Part shown: piece by piece, positions 1-9,499 of the stretch
Position numbering within the stretch: position 1 is the stretch's first letter
Layout of the letters: the number at the start of each line of letters is the position of its first letter
Source: Crocinitomicaceae bacterium
Lineage (GTDB): Bacteria > Bacteroidota > Bacteroidia > Flavobacteriales_D > Crocinitomicaceae
Direction: 5' to 3'
Assembly: GCA_024643365.1 (NCBI GenBank)
Contig: JAHENC010000018.1
Coordinates: 116,894-180,893, forward strand
Length of the DNA: 64,000 bases
Position numbers and translations under genes: made by a program
The notes under the pieces: generated by a model
Database searches by the model: none
Told to the model about the DNA's origin: nothing
Seen by the model: the letters and a program-made list of their open reading frames with translations, nothing else

Positions 1-75
1 AATTGATTTCATATAGCTTGAAAAGTTAATTCAATAATACGAAAGTAAGCAAAAAAGTTTCAATTGCATAAAGAT

Positions 76-927
76 TTACTGACTTGCCCGTATCAAAGTA
101 CGAACTTCATTCATTTCAGGTACATCATGAACACGAAATATATGAGCATTTTTTGTCATTAAAAGGGCATGCAAGGCACTTGTACCATTTAGTGAATTTT
201 CAACACCAACCTTTAACACCTCTCGAATCATTGATTTTCTTGAAATCCCTACCAAAATTGGTTTTTCAAAAAGGTGAAGCATTTCAAATGAACGAATCAA
301 TTCATAGTTTTCTTCAATGGATTTACCAAAACCAAATCCAGGATCTAGAATGATGTTATAAACTCCACGTTTTTCTAACTCGGAGATTTTTTGAGAAAAA
401 TACCGCAAAACATCCATCATAAAATGACTTGACACATAGGAAGTACCAATATTTGACTTTTCGCCTCTGTGGTAGGTTAGTACATATGGGGCTTGATGTT
501 TAGCAACAATCTCCCATATTTCAGGGTCAAATTGACCGCCGGAAATATCATTTACAATATCAGCACCTTGAGTTAATGCATAATTAGCCACTTCAGCGTA
601 AAACGTATCAATAGAGAGTATAATGTCCGGAAATTCTTGACGCAACAATGGAAACACATTTTGTAATCTTGAGATTTCTTCACTTGCACTGGGTGTTTCG
701 GCTCCGGGACGGGTGCTGCTCGCTCCGATATCGATGATGTCTGCTCCGGCCTGAATCATTTGAGATACCTCACTAAGGAAGTCTTCGCTTAGCTTCGTAC
801 GGCTTTTTTCATAGAATGAATCTGGTGTCATATTCAGAATTCCCATTATCTTTGGAACGCTGAAATCGTGCAGTTGTCCTTTACATTGTATAAAGCGACT
901 GATGCGAAAAGAAGTGTTTGATATCAT
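76..927 (-). CDS. folP: Dihydropteroate synthase
   Basis: Cytoplasmic folate enzyme that joins p-aminobenzoate to dihydropterin pyrophosphate to make dihydropteroate, the sulfonamide target. The 283-aa protein has the family's usual length and TIM-barrel motifs in order: GILNMTPDSF (about 29-38), IDIGASSTRPG (65-75), SIDTF (105-109), NDISGG (126-131), LDPGFGFGK (194-202), GISRKS (227-232) and RVHDV (265-269). These carry the pterin-binding Asn/Asp and the phosphate-binding Lys/Arg. Its ATG lies only 9 bases from the ATG of the divergent DUF1599 gene, so each promoter must lie inside or very near the other's coding region. An internal Met at residue 28 would leave the core intact, but the first ATG gives the usual N-terminal extension. 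Identification is secure. Confidence 0.97.
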   Translation of the reverse strand: MISNTSFRISRFIQCKGQLHDFSVPKIMGILNMTPDSFYEKSRTKLSEDFLSEVSQMIQAGADIIDIGASSTRPGAETPSASEEISRLQNVFPLLRQEFPDIILSIDTFYAEVANYALTQGADIVNDISGGQFDPEIWEIVAKHQAPYVLTYHRGEKSNIGTSYVSSHFMMDVLRYFSQKISELEKRGVYNIILDPGFGFGKSIEENYELIRSFEMLHLFEKPILVGISRKSMIREVLKVGVENSLNGTSALHALLMTKNAHIFRVHDVPEMNEVRTLIRASQ

Positions 928-936
928 ACTGAATAC

Positions 937-1470
937 ATGGAAAAAACTACACTTGAATACACAAATGTAATGAATGTTTGCCGAGAGATCTTTGAAAAAA
1001 AATCACTCGACTACGGACCGTCTTGGCGAATTTTACGACCAAGCTCCCTTACGGATCAAATTTTCATCAAAGCACAACGTATTCGCACCATTCAAGAAAC
1101 GGGTGAAAATAAGGTGGGGGAGTCCTTTGAGGATGCTTTTATGGCAATTGTGAATTATTGCATCATGGCTATTATTCAGGTTCGACATGAAGCAAAAATA
1201 AATGATGACATGACCGTTGAACAGGCAGTCATGGCCTATCGCCAAGTAGAAAAAGAAGCATTTGAATTGATGCAGAAAAAGAACCATGATTATGGTGAAG
1301 CTTGGAGAGACATGCGCGTAAGTTCATTGACAGATTTAATCCTGAGCAAAGTTTTGCGAATTAAACAAATAGAGGATAATGCAGGATTAACGCTTGTTTC
1401 TGAGGGGATTGAAGGAAATTATTTCGACATGTTGAATTACAGTGTTTTCGCATTAATACACCTTAAGTAA
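937..1470 (+). CDS. DUF1599 protein (nucleotide-modification-associated domain), two repeats
   Basis: A 177-aa protein made of two homologous halves, about residues 18-82 and 112-176. Each has a D-Y-G-x-x-W motif (LDYGPSW, HDYGEAW), then SSLTD, a basic helix with K-x-x-R-I, and a hydrophobic end with NY. This is the DUF1599 family, common in Bacteroidota and often found beside folP and tpiA; its biochemical role is not established, and the name 'nucleotide modification associated' comes from genome context. It is the first gene of a long rightward run, 69 bases before the DoxX/MauE-thioredoxin gene. The ATG at 937 is the only sensible start given folP just upstream. Family assignment is firm; function is open. 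Confidence 0.88.
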   Translation: MEKTTLEYTNVMNVCREIFEKKSLDYGPSWRILRPSSLTDQIFIKAQRIRTIQETGENKVGESFEDAFMAIVNYCIMAIIQVRHEAKINDDMTVEQAVMAYRQVEKEAFELMQKKNHDYGEAWRDMRVSSLTDLILSKVLRIKQIEDNAGLTLVSEGIEGNYFDMLNYSVFALIHLK

Positions 1471-1539
1471 TTTTGTTAAGAGGCTGTTAATTCCATTCTT
1501 TGGATAAAATCTTCTTTTACATTTACCAAAACCATTGCT

Positions 1540-2613
1540 ATGAAAGAAACACTTAACATCAGTTCTTGGTCCATTCGCATCATCGTTGCAGGACTATTCC
1601 TCATTTCAGCCTTTGGAAAGATATTTCCGGATCCATCAATGTATGGAACCATTTCAACATTCGAAGTTCAACAATTATATCCGATGGGATTTTCTGAATT
1701 GTTGGCGAAATACTTTTCACGAACTTTAATTGGTGTCGAATTTGCTTTGGGATTTTTGCTCCTTTTTCCATTTAACTTGAAAAAATGGGTGATTCCTTCC
1801 ATTATTTTGATGCTGACTGTTTTTTGTGTTCATTTATCCATTGAAGTAGCTACAAAAGGCAATGTTGGAAATTGTGGATGTTTTGGAAGTTTACTTCCTA
1901 TGACACCCGTTCAAGCAATAATGAAAAACGTATTGTCCATCGGATTACTTGTTTTACTCCTTTGGAAACATGATGAAGTTCTTCCTAAAAAATCAAACTA
2001 CTTAGCTATGACAAATATTGTAACTGCTTGTATTCTAGCAATGTTTATGTTAATTCCAATTTTCAAGAAACCAACTGATGTTATTGAAGCCCAAACCGCA
2101 GCTACGGATACAACGAGTGTTCAGGTCGATCCAACACAATCAACAAGTCTAAGGGTAATAACACCATCAGCACAAAAGGACACGGTGAAAACTCCTGAAA
2201 AACCAATAGGTCCAAAACAAAAGAAATCTGGTTTCGCGAAGTATTATGCGAATATTGACCAAGGAAAGAAAATTTTATGTTTTTTCGCTCCTTCTTGCGA
2301 ACATTGTCAGGCAACGGCGAAAGAATTAACTGAAATGCGAAAAGCAAATCCGGATTTTCCTGAAATGCAGATTTTATTCATGGATGAAGCTCCGGAAGAG
2401 ATTCCTAATTTCTTCAAATTTGCAGGCGCGACCTATCCACACAAGGTCATCGAAATCATCGAATTTTGGAATGCTATTGGAAATGAGAAAAATGTTCCAG
2501 GCGTATGTTATTTATGGAACGGCAACGTGATGAAATTCTATGAGGGAACAGAAGGTCCAAATCAGTTTAGTAAGTCAGACTTGAAACTTCAATTGCAGAA
2601 AATCAAGAAATAG
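1540..2613 (+). CDS. DoxX/MauE-like membrane protein fused to a thioredoxin-like domain
   Basis: A 357-aa inner-membrane protein. The first half has about five transmembrane segments (roughly 10-27, 60-77, 83-103, 124-141, 155-173) and a GNCGCFG cysteine motif near residues 109-115, typical of MauE/DoxX redox-associated membrane proteins. A Thr/Pro/Lys-rich linker (about 180-235) leads to a soluble thioredoxin-like domain with FFAPSCEHC, giving a C-x-x-C pair at Cys253 and Cys256. The layout matches a Bacteroidota family (BT_3928-like) usually next to tpiA and DUF1599. I infer that electrons or disulfides pass between the membrane cysteines and the CxxC domain, as in DsbD/MauE systems; the substrate is unknown. 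Confidence 0.85.
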   Translation: MKETLNISSWSIRIIVAGLFLISAFGKIFPDPSMYGTISTFEVQQLYPMGFSELLAKYFSRTLIGVEFALGFLLLFPFNLKKWVIPSIILMLTVFCVHLSIEVATKGNVGNCGCFGSLLPMTPVQAIMKNVLSIGLLVLLLWKHDEVLPKKSNYLAMTNIVTACILAMFMLIPIFKKPTDVIEAQTAATDTTSVQVDPTQSTSLRVITPSAQKDTVKTPEKPIGPKQKKSGFAKYYANIDQGKKILCFFAPSCEHCQATAKELTEMRKANPDFPEMQILFMDEAPEEIPNFFKFAGATYPHKVIEIIEFWNAIGNEKNVPGVCYLWNGNVMKFYEGTEGPNQFSKSDLKLQLQKIKK

Positions 2614-2671
2614 GATTACATTCTTTACAGATTTTCGAGCCAGATTCCGGGAATTATACCTATTTTCGACC

Positions 2672-3412
2672 ATGAGAAACAAAATTCTTGCGGCAAATTG
2701 GAAAATGAATTTGACTGCTTCTGAAGCTCACGATTGGCTTGTTGAATTCAATGAACTAAACTCCGATAAGAACAAAGCTGAATTTCGACTTTATGCACCG
2801 AATATTTTCCTTTCGGACCTCGTGAAGTCTCATACGATGCATATCGGTGCTCAAAATGTTCATTCCTCCGATTTCGGAGCTTTTACTGGAGAAGTTTCTA
2901 TACCACAACTTATAAGTATAGGCGTGCAATCGGTTCTTATAGGACATAGTGAACGAAGAATGTATTTTCATGAAACGGATGCAATCTTAAAAGAGAAAGT
3001 AGATGCGTGCTGCAAAAATGAACTACCATTTGTCTTTTGCTGCGGTGAATCTTTGGAAATCCGAGAGAAAGGCGAACATTTGAATTTCATAGAGACACAA
3101 TTATCCGCAGCTATTTTACAGATAAAAACATCTGATTTATCCTTACTGACAATTGCTTACGAGCCCATTTGGGCAATTGGTACTGGTCAAACAGCTACTA
3201 TTTACCAGATTAACGAAGTTCATGCATTTATTCGTCAAGTAATGCAGGAATCGTTCGGTGAAAATGGTGCCGAAATCTCAATTCTATACGGAGGAAGTGT
3301 AAATACTTCCAATGCAAAAAGTATTTTCGCTTGTCCAGATGTGGACGGTGGACTCATAGGTGGAGCATCCTTGAATGCATCCAATTTTCTTGAATTAGCA
3401 AGCTCTTTTTAA
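2672..3412 (+). CDS. tpiA: Triosephosphate isomerase
   Basis: Glycolytic enzyme interconverting dihydroxyacetone phosphate and glyceraldehyde-3-phosphate in the cytoplasm. The 246 residues span the whole family. The N-terminal AANWKMN carries the substrate-binding Asn9 and Lys11; GHSERR provides catalytic His92; YEPIWAIGTG holds the catalytic base Glu164 at the start of the mobile loop; and LYGGSV forms the phosphate-binding turn. The gene sits 58 bases after the DoxX-thioredoxin gene and a single base before the prmA ATG, so tpiA and prmA are almost certainly translated from one mRNA. No unusual features. Confidence 0.98.
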   Translation: MRNKILAANWKMNLTASEAHDWLVEFNELNSDKNKAEFRLYAPNIFLSDLVKSHTMHIGAQNVHSSDFGAFTGEVSIPQLISIGVQSVLIGHSERRMYFHETDAILKEKVDACCKNELPFVFCCGESLEIREKGEHLNFIETQLSAAILQIKTSDLSLLTIAYEPIWAIGTGQTATIYQINEVHAFIRQVMQESFGENGAEISILYGGSVNTSNAKSIFACPDVDGGLIGGASLNASNFLELASSF

Positions 3413-3413
3413 A

Positions 3414-4250
3414 ATGAATTATTACGAATTAACAGTTCAATTATCGGATTTTGATCGTTGGAACGACATCCTAATTGCTTACTTGGCTGAACTTGATTAC
3501 GAAAGTTTTCAAGAAGAAACCCCGGCAGTAAAAGCGTACATTCAAGAATCTTCTTACAACGGTGAGGTGCTACAATCATTATTCAACGAGCTTCAAGCCG
3601 GAGATGATGTTATCCAATCATTTGAAGTCAAACTGATTCCGCAACAGAACTGGAACGCACAGTGGGAATCGCAGTTTGAACCCGTATTTATTGGGGATGA
3701 TATCCGAGTTGTTGCACCATTTCATCAATTGGATCCGTTCACAGGAATTGAAATCCTCATTGAACCCAAAATGTCTTTTGGAACAGGACATCATCAAACC
3801 ACACATTTAATGTGTCAATCGATGATGGGAATGGACTTCCAGTCAAAACGTGTGTTAGATATGGGCAGCGGGACAGGAGTACTCGCGATTTTAGCTGAAA
3901 AGCGAGGTTCAAATGATATTGTGGCTATAGATATTGAAGAATGGTCCGCAGAGAATTGTGCAGATAACGCCTCGAAAAATGGCTGTAAATACATTCAATC
4001 ACTACATGGTGGCGTGGAAGTAATTCCAACAGAACCATTTGATTACGTATTGGCAAACATTAACAAGAATGTGCTGACCGCTCAGATGTCTACTTATGTG
4101 AATCGAATGAAAACAGGTGGACATTTGTTTTTAAGTGGATTTTTTGTATCCGATACAGATGAATTGAAAATGTTGGCATCTGGTTTGAAGTTACAGTTTC
4201 AAGCACAGCACGAACGAGAAGGTTGGGCGGTTTTACTCTTTAAAAAATAA
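3414..4250 (+). CDS. prmA: Ribosomal protein L11 methyltransferase
   Basis: SAM-dependent enzyme that methylates lysines and the N-terminus of ribosomal protein L11. The 278-aa protein has a variable N-terminal L11-recognition domain and a class I methyltransferase core: MSFGTGHHQTT, the glycine-rich motif I DMGSGTG (from Asp149), the acidic motif II VAIDIEEWS, and the LANINKNVL motif (about 213-221) characteristic of PrmA. The ATG begins one base after the tpiA stop, and its stop is three bases before the next ATG. The tpiA-prmA order is frequent in Bacteroidota. Loss of prmA is usually tolerated in bacteria, so this is a modification rather than an essential function. Confidence 0.95.
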   Translation: MNYYELTVQLSDFDRWNDILIAYLAELDYESFQEETPAVKAYIQESSYNGEVLQSLFNELQAGDDVIQSFEVKLIPQQNWNAQWESQFEPVFIGDDIRVVAPFHQLDPFTGIEILIEPKMSFGTGHHQTTHLMCQSMMGMDFQSKRVLDMGSGTGVLAILAEKRGSNDIVAIDIEEWSAENCADNASKNGCKYIQSLHGGVEVIPTEPFDYVLANINKNVLTAQMSTYVNRMKTGGHLFLSGFFVSDTDELKMLASGLKLQFQAQHEREGWAVLLFKK

Positions 4251-4253
4251 GCT

Positions 4254-7200
4254 ATGAGAATTCTTATTTCTCTTTTTATTTCCATTCTATTTATTGAACA
4301 ATTTACGGCGCAAACCTTTCCAAAGGAACGGGATAAATTTGTCAAAGAATGGCAGAAGTTGGTGTTAGATGAGGGAGCGGTTCCATTTTTAAAGGATGAA
4401 CTTCCTCAGAAAATTAAAGGAAGTTTATTGAATGAAACACAATTTCACCGCCTCGTTGATAATTGCAACAAATTTGCTCAGAAGGAAATCCCACTGTATC
4501 CAGAGATTTATCAGTACATGATTGCTAGTATTTATCAAATTGAAAATAAATTTCCAGGTGAATTGGTTAATCCATGGTTTAATTACGTCAACGATTATGC
4601 AAAAGAACCGGGGGAGGAGCTATCGAAATTTCTGAAATTCTCAGCGAACTTTTTTCGATATCAGTCATTTTACCGCGAGCCATCCTATCGCTGGACCTAT
4701 GCAAAAGGTCAAATTTCATGGGAGGAAGGGAAAACCCTGAAAATTAAGGCAACAGGAATAGACTTGAAGTGTTTGAAATATGATGATGACAGAAAATTGG
4801 AGGATTCCGTTGTCGTGTATGAAACCAGTGGGTATTTCGATATTCTTCAAAACAAATGGCAGGGTTCGAAAGGAATGGTTACTTGGGAAAAAGTACAATT
4901 TTCTAAAAACGAGACTTTTGCAAAGCTACGAGGGTACAAATGTGATTTCGCTACGGCTAAACTAAAAGTGGATACGGTAGAATTGACTACTCCATACTTT
5001 ACCACTCCGATTCTAGGAAAATTGCAAGATATAACTACCTTAGATTTAGGTGAAGGAGAGAAATCACCACAATTTAATTCCTATGAAAAGCGATTGAAAA
5101 TTCCCAACTTGAGGGATCAAATGGACTATGATGGTGGATTTACTTTGGAAGGGCCCGATTTCATCGGTCGCGGAACGGCAGAAAAACCGGCTAAAATCAT
5201 TTTCAAGCGTCAAAATGTACCCCTATTTGAAATTAGTTCGATTTATTTCGAGATGAATCCACAGCAAGTCATTGCGCGCAATGCGAAGGCGAAGATGCAT
5301 TATAAATCAGGTGATTCACTGATCATTCAATCGTGTTTCTTCACCTTGAATGAACAGAACAAAGAAATTAGCATCAACTCGGTGAAAAAAGGCTATGAAT
5401 ATTTGCCGTTTATCGATTCATATTTCAAATTGTATGTCTATGCGCCTGTTTTGAGTTGGAAATTTGGTACACCAGATCCTTATTATACCTTCGAAGTGGG
5501 AACGGCTCAAGAACAAAAAATGGCAAGTTTCCAGTCCATGAATTACTTCGATCCTGCCATCTTTCAAAAGTTTCAAAGCATTGGAACCGCTCATCCATTC
5601 GCTCAAATAGCGGCTTTAGTGAAAAAAACGTCTAAAATGGAGTTTACTGAAGGTGAGGTTGCTTCTGCTATGAAGAAGACAATTGATCAAGTTAAACCCT
5701 TATTGGTTGACATGGCATCGTATGGTTTTTTGATGATTGATACAGATGTTAAAAAGGTGAAAATTTCACCGAAGTTAATCGCGTATGCTGAGGCAAGTAC
5801 GGGAGAGAGTGACTATGACAATATCAAAATCCAAGCTGATTTACGACCGCAAACGATGCAAGAGTCCAAAGAGCAAATTGCAGCGGATCCTTATTTGAAA
5901 GAGGTCGCAGCAAGAATGAATGCTCAGAATAAATCAAAAAGAGCCACCATTGCCTATGCGTCGATACAGTTGGATAAAAATGAAATGCGATTGAACCAAG
6001 TTGATCAAGTAGCTTTATCAGATGCACAGCAGACTTTTGTCTATCCTGATTCTATGTATGTAACCATGTACAAAAACAGGGATATGAGTTTTCATGGATA
6101 TGTAGTGGCGGGAAAAATGGAATTTTTCACCAAATTTTCCAAATTCGATTACGAAGCATTTAAAATTAACTTACTATCTACGGAGGAAGCAACGTTGAGA
6201 GTCAATCCTTTGAAAAAGGAGGACGGAACCGAACGGATATTAATGTTTAGTTCGTTTAAAAACATCAAAGGTGAGTTGTTAATTGATGACGTGGAATCAA
6301 AATCAGGAAGAAAAGGAAACAACGCACAATATCCTATTTTGAAGTCAATAGGAGAGGCAAAAGTCTATTACAGCTCCAAAGAAATTCTTAAGGGAGCATA
6401 TGATAGTACACGTTTTTACTATGCTGTTAATCCCTTCGATCTTGATAGTTTGGATGACTTTTCAGAAGCAAGTTTGCGTTTTGAGGGTAGCTTGAATTCT
6501 GCCGGAATTTTCCCAAGTATCCCTGAGCCTTTAAAAATCATGAATGATTATTCTTTTGGTTTCGTTGCCCAAGCTCCGGAGGATGGGTATCCATTTTATG
6601 AAACGGATACGAAGTATCAAAATAAAATCGTGCTCTCTAATAATGGTCTTCAAGGGACCGGAACAATTAATTTCTTACAATCTATTTCCATTTCCAAAAA
6701 GTTAACATTCTTGCCTGATTCAACAATTGGCTTGGCTATTTTCGATAATAAGGAAGTTGGAGCAGGTGTAAGGTATCCAGTGGTACATTCCGAACAGGCT
6801 TTGATTTCCTATCAACCAAGAAAGGCCTTGATGAAAGTTTCTAGTTACGGGGAGAATCCATTAATCATGTTTAAGGACAATGTGGTGATGAACGGAACGT
6901 TATTGTTGGACAAAAAAGGAATGACGGGTAATGGAATACTCGAATTTAAAGAAGCGAGTTTAAACTCAAAGGAATACACATTTACAAACGAAGACATTTT
7001 ATCAGAAAATTCCTCGTTCAGTTTGCGTAACCGTTTTAGTCAATATGGTGAGAATCCGTTAGCGATTCAGTCTGATGAAATGAAGACGAATATCAGTTTT
7101 AAAACACGTATAGGTGAATTCAATTCAAATGGAACAAAGCGAATCATGTTCCCTGCAAATCATTATTATTGTCAAATGGATAAATTCACTTGGTTGATGG

Positions 7201-8849
7201 ATGGTGAAAGTTTAGATTTTCAAAAGAACAAAGGAGGGGAGACCAGTTTCGAGAGTGGCGCAGATTTAGCACGAAATAACTTCTTCTCAACAGATGAAAA
7301 ACAAGACACTCTTCAATTTAAGTCCTTGAATGCGAAGTACGACTTAAAAACTCAATTGATATTATGTAATGCCGTGGATTACATTCAAGTAGGTGATGCT
7401 CGAATTTATCCGGATAGTTCGCGTGTACGAATCCGCAAAGCCGCAGCAATGGACTCATTGAAAAATGCATTGATTGTAGCGAATTACATCACGAAATATC
7501 ACACATTCAAAGAAGCACAAGTGAAAATATCTTCTCGTAAATACTATGAGGGAACGGCGAAATACCCCTATTATGACCGAGATAGTAACTTGACAGTTTT
7601 ACCTATGAGTTCAATTAAGTTCGAGAACTTGACGACGACTGCCGAAGGAGAAATTAAAGAAAAAGATCGCTTTAAGTTGAGTAAGGAATTTGATTATTAC
7701 GGAAGCGTTATTGTCAGAGCGTCCAATCAAGGATTATTTTTAAATGGATCTACTCGCTTAAATCATACTTGTCAATACGATAAATCATGGATGACTTTTG
7801 AAGATACTGTTCTCGCGACAAACATTCAGATTCCGATCAACCCAACTCCAAAGAATGCGAAAGGGGAACGCTTAGCTGCTGGGTTCTTATGGCGTCAAAC
7901 AGAACGAGTGGACAGTGTACGGATTTACCCAAGTTTCTTATCTAAAACGGAGGGGACAAGTGATCCAAGTTTGTTCAGTTCATTTGGTTATTTACAGTAC
8001 AATCAAGCTTTGAGTGAGTATCAAATCGCTTCTAAAAGCCGCTTAAATAAGTCAGACACGCTCAGTAATATGTTGACGTTAGATGTGAATTCGTGTAAAG
8101 TCATTGGTTTTGGTGACATTGAATTAGGTATAAACACCGGAGATGTTAAAATGGACATGTATGGTAAAATTGAATTTGATCAAGAAACCAAGAAAACACG
8201 CATTGCGGCAAATGCCCGCGTGACGATGCCAATAGCTGCAAACGTAATGGAGAATATAGCCTCCAGGATAAAATTACAGGAAGGAGCAAAAGAAGTGGAA
8301 ATGAAGAAATCGATTTACGGTTTGAAAAATACATTTGTTCATTGGTCCAATGCAAAGGATGCTCAAGAAGTATTCAAAGATTACGATGAGGATAAGTTGA
8401 GAAAAATGCCATCAACAATGGAACAGACATTTATTCTTACGGATATTGTTTTAGAGTCTTACGGCACCTTGAAAGCAAGTGCGAAAAAAGTAGACAAAGG
8501 ATTGATATCGGTCAATAATCAAGTTGGATTGGTTAGTATCAGTGGTATTCCTGTTTTAAAACACGTAGAATGGCATCAGTTTTACCTCCAATCCTTCTCG
8601 GATGAAGCTGCTCCAGGATTTACTTGGGATATCAGTTTAATGGATGACACGAAGTATTTTATGAATTACTCGATGGTGAAGAGAGATGGTGATTTGACTA
8701 TCTTTACGAGCGATAAAACAGTCAGTGATGCGATTTTAGCAATCAAACCTGAGAAACGTAAAACGAAAAATTTTAAATTTGATGTCATGGATGAGGTAAC
8801 TGCCAAGAGTTTACTTGCTAAATTCCGCGGTTATTTCCTTTACAAATAA
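4254..8849 (+). CDS. Large exported protein of unknown function (1531 aa)
   Basis: I do not recognise a named family. A signal peptide is clear (Met1 to about Gln20, hydrophobic core ISLFISILFI, cleavage after TAQ). The mature protein is beta-rich with alternating polar/hydrophobic strands, has few cysteines and no obvious transmembrane segment. Short motifs recur: GGFTLEGPDFIGRG (about 293-306), LSNNGLQGTGTINF (about 790-803) and LLDKKGMTGNGILEF (about 883-897) share an L-x(2-3)-G-(L/M)-x-G-x-G pattern; YGENPL occurs twice (about 865 and 932). Residues about 448-512 look helical, with spacing reminiscent of a winged helix. It lies three bases from both prmA and plsY, so it is cotranscribed with housekeeping genes, which argues for a conserved envelope role. 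Periplasmic or outer-membrane location is inferred. Confidence 0.8.
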   Translation: MRILISLFISILFIEQFTAQTFPKERDKFVKEWQKLVLDEGAVPFLKDELPQKIKGSLLNETQFHRLVDNCNKFAQKEIPLYPEIYQYMIASIYQIENKFPGELVNPWFNYVNDYAKEPGEELSKFLKFSANFFRYQSFYREPSYRWTYAKGQISWEEGKTLKIKATGIDLKCLKYDDDRKLEDSVVVYETSGYFDILQNKWQGSKGMVTWEKVQFSKNETFAKLRGYKCDFATAKLKVDTVELTTPYFTTPILGKLQDITTLDLGEGEKSPQFNSYEKRLKIPNLRDQMDYDGGFTLEGPDFIGRGTAEKPAKIIFKRQNVPLFEISSIYFEMNPQQVIARNAKAKMHYKSGDSLIIQSCFFTLNEQNKEISINSVKKGYEYLPFIDSYFKLYVYAPVLSWKFGTPDPYYTFEVGTAQEQKMASFQSMNYFDPAIFQKFQSIGTAHPFAQIAALVKKTSKMEFTEGEVASAMKKTIDQVKPLLVDMASYGFLMIDTDVKKVKISPKLIAYAEASTGESDYDNIKIQADLRPQTMQESKEQIAADPYLKEVAARMNAQNKSKRATIAYASIQLDKNEMRLNQVDQVALSDAQQTFVYPDSMYVTMYKNRDMSFHGYVVAGKMEFFTKFSKFDYEAFKINLLSTEEATLRVNPLKKEDGTERILMFSSFKNIKGELLIDDVESKSGRKGNNAQYPILKSIGEAKVYYSSKEILKGAYDSTRFYYAVNPFDLDSLDDFSEASLRFEGSLNSAGIFPSIPEPLKIMNDYSFGFVAQAPEDGYPFYETDTKYQNKIVLSNNGLQGTGTINFLQSISISKKLTFLPDSTIGLAIFDNKEVGAGVRYPVVHSEQALISYQPRKALMKVSSYGENPLIMFKDNVVMNGTLLLDKKGMTGNGILEFKEASLNSKEYTFTNEDILSENSSFSLRNRFSQYGENPLAIQSDEMKTNISFKTRIGEFNSNGTKRIMFPANHYYCQMDKFTWLMDGESLDFQKNKGGETSFESGADLARNNFFSTDEKQDTLQFKSLNAKYDLKTQLILCNAVDYIQVGDARIYPDSSRVRIRKAAAMDSLKNALIVANYITKYHTFKEAQVKISSRKYYEGTAKYPYYDRDSNLTVLPMSSIKFENLTTTAEGEIKEKDRFKLSKEFDYYGSVIVRASNQGLFLNGSTRLNHTCQYDKSWMTFEDTVLATNIQIPINPTPKNAKGERLAAGFLWRQTERVDSVRIYPSFLSKTEGTSDPSLFSSFGYLQYNQALSEYQIASKSRLNKSDTLSNMLTLDVNSCKVIGFGDIELGINTGDVKMDMYGKIEFDQETKKTRIAANARVTMPIAANVMENIASRIKLQEGAKEVEMKKSIYGLKNTFVHWSNAKDAQEVFKDYDEDKLRKMPSTMEQTFILTDIVLESYGTLKASAKKVDKGLISVNNQVGLVSISGIPVLKHVEWHQFYLQSFSDEAAPGFTWDISLMDDTKYFMNYSMVKRDGDLTIFTSDKTVSDAILAIKPEKRKTKNFKFDVMDEVTAKSLLAKFRGYFLYK

Positions 8850-8852
8850 CAG

Positions 8853-9482
8853 ATGCTACTTTTAACTATTATTCTACTAGGATACATCATTGGATCTATT
8901 CCAACGGCAGTTTGGGTTGGAAAATCTTTTCGAGGTATCGATATTCGTGAACATGGAAGTAAAAATGCCGGCGCAACGAATACGTTTCGTGTTTTAGGTA
9001 AACGTTTCGGTTGGTTTGTTCTAGTTGTGGATGTAACCAAAGGAGTTTTTGCAGCTTGTCTGCCACACTTCTTTTCCTATATGTTAGAGGGATATAAAGA
9101 TGAGTTTTTAATCCTTCAGCTTTGCGGATCATTTAGCGCTGTGTTTGGACATGTATTTCCCATATTTGCTCATTTTCGAGGAGGCAAAGGAGTGGCAACA
9201 TCTTTAGGGATTGTCATTGGAATTAATCCATATGCGGCACTTGTTTGTTTGGCCATTTTTCTCGTTGTTTTCATTAGTTCTCGTTACGTATCCTTGGGAG
9301 CTATAATTTCTGCTCTTTGTTTTCCATTTGTAAGTTATTTCATGATTCAAGAGGATGCTCGTATTATGATCATCTTTACCGTGGTTCTTGGGGTAATGGT
9401 CATCCTAGCACATCGAAAAAACATCGATCGATTGTGGAAGGGAGAAGAAAACAAAATGAACCTTTTTGCTAAGAAAGCGTAA
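8853..9482 (+). CDS. plsY: Glycerol-3-phosphate acyltransferase (acyl-phosphate dependent)
   Basis: Integral inner-membrane enzyme that transfers an acyl group from acyl-phosphate to glycerol-3-phosphate, giving lysophosphatidic acid, the first step of phospholipid synthesis. The 209-aa protein has the N-terminal membrane segment (LLLTIILLGYIIGSIPTA), the conserved GSKNAGATNT motif (from about residue 35), and the cytosolic GHVFPIFAHFRGGKGVAT block (from about 99) with the family's phosphate-binding glycines. About five membrane segments follow the known PlsY topology. The ATG is three bases after the stop of the preceding giant gene. Length and motifs are normal. Confidence 0.95.
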   Translation: MLLLTIILLGYIIGSIPTAVWVGKSFRGIDIREHGSKNAGATNTFRVLGKRFGWFVLVVDVTKGVFAACLPHFFSYMLEGYKDEFLILQLCGSFSAVFGHVFPIFAHFRGGKGVATSLGIVIGINPYAALVCLAIFLVVFISSRYVSLGAIISALCFPFVSYFMIQEDARIMIIFTVVLGVMVILAHRKNIDRLWKGEENKMNLFAKKA

Positions 9483-9499
9483 GTAGACAAGTAAATTAA

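Noticed and set aside
1..75. Possible gene or terminator at the left edge
   Set aside because: The 75 bases after the folP stop are AT-rich, with no open frame or clear hairpin.
84..353. 89-aa plus-strand frame
   Set aside because: It lies wholly inside the folP gene on the other strand and shows no domain.
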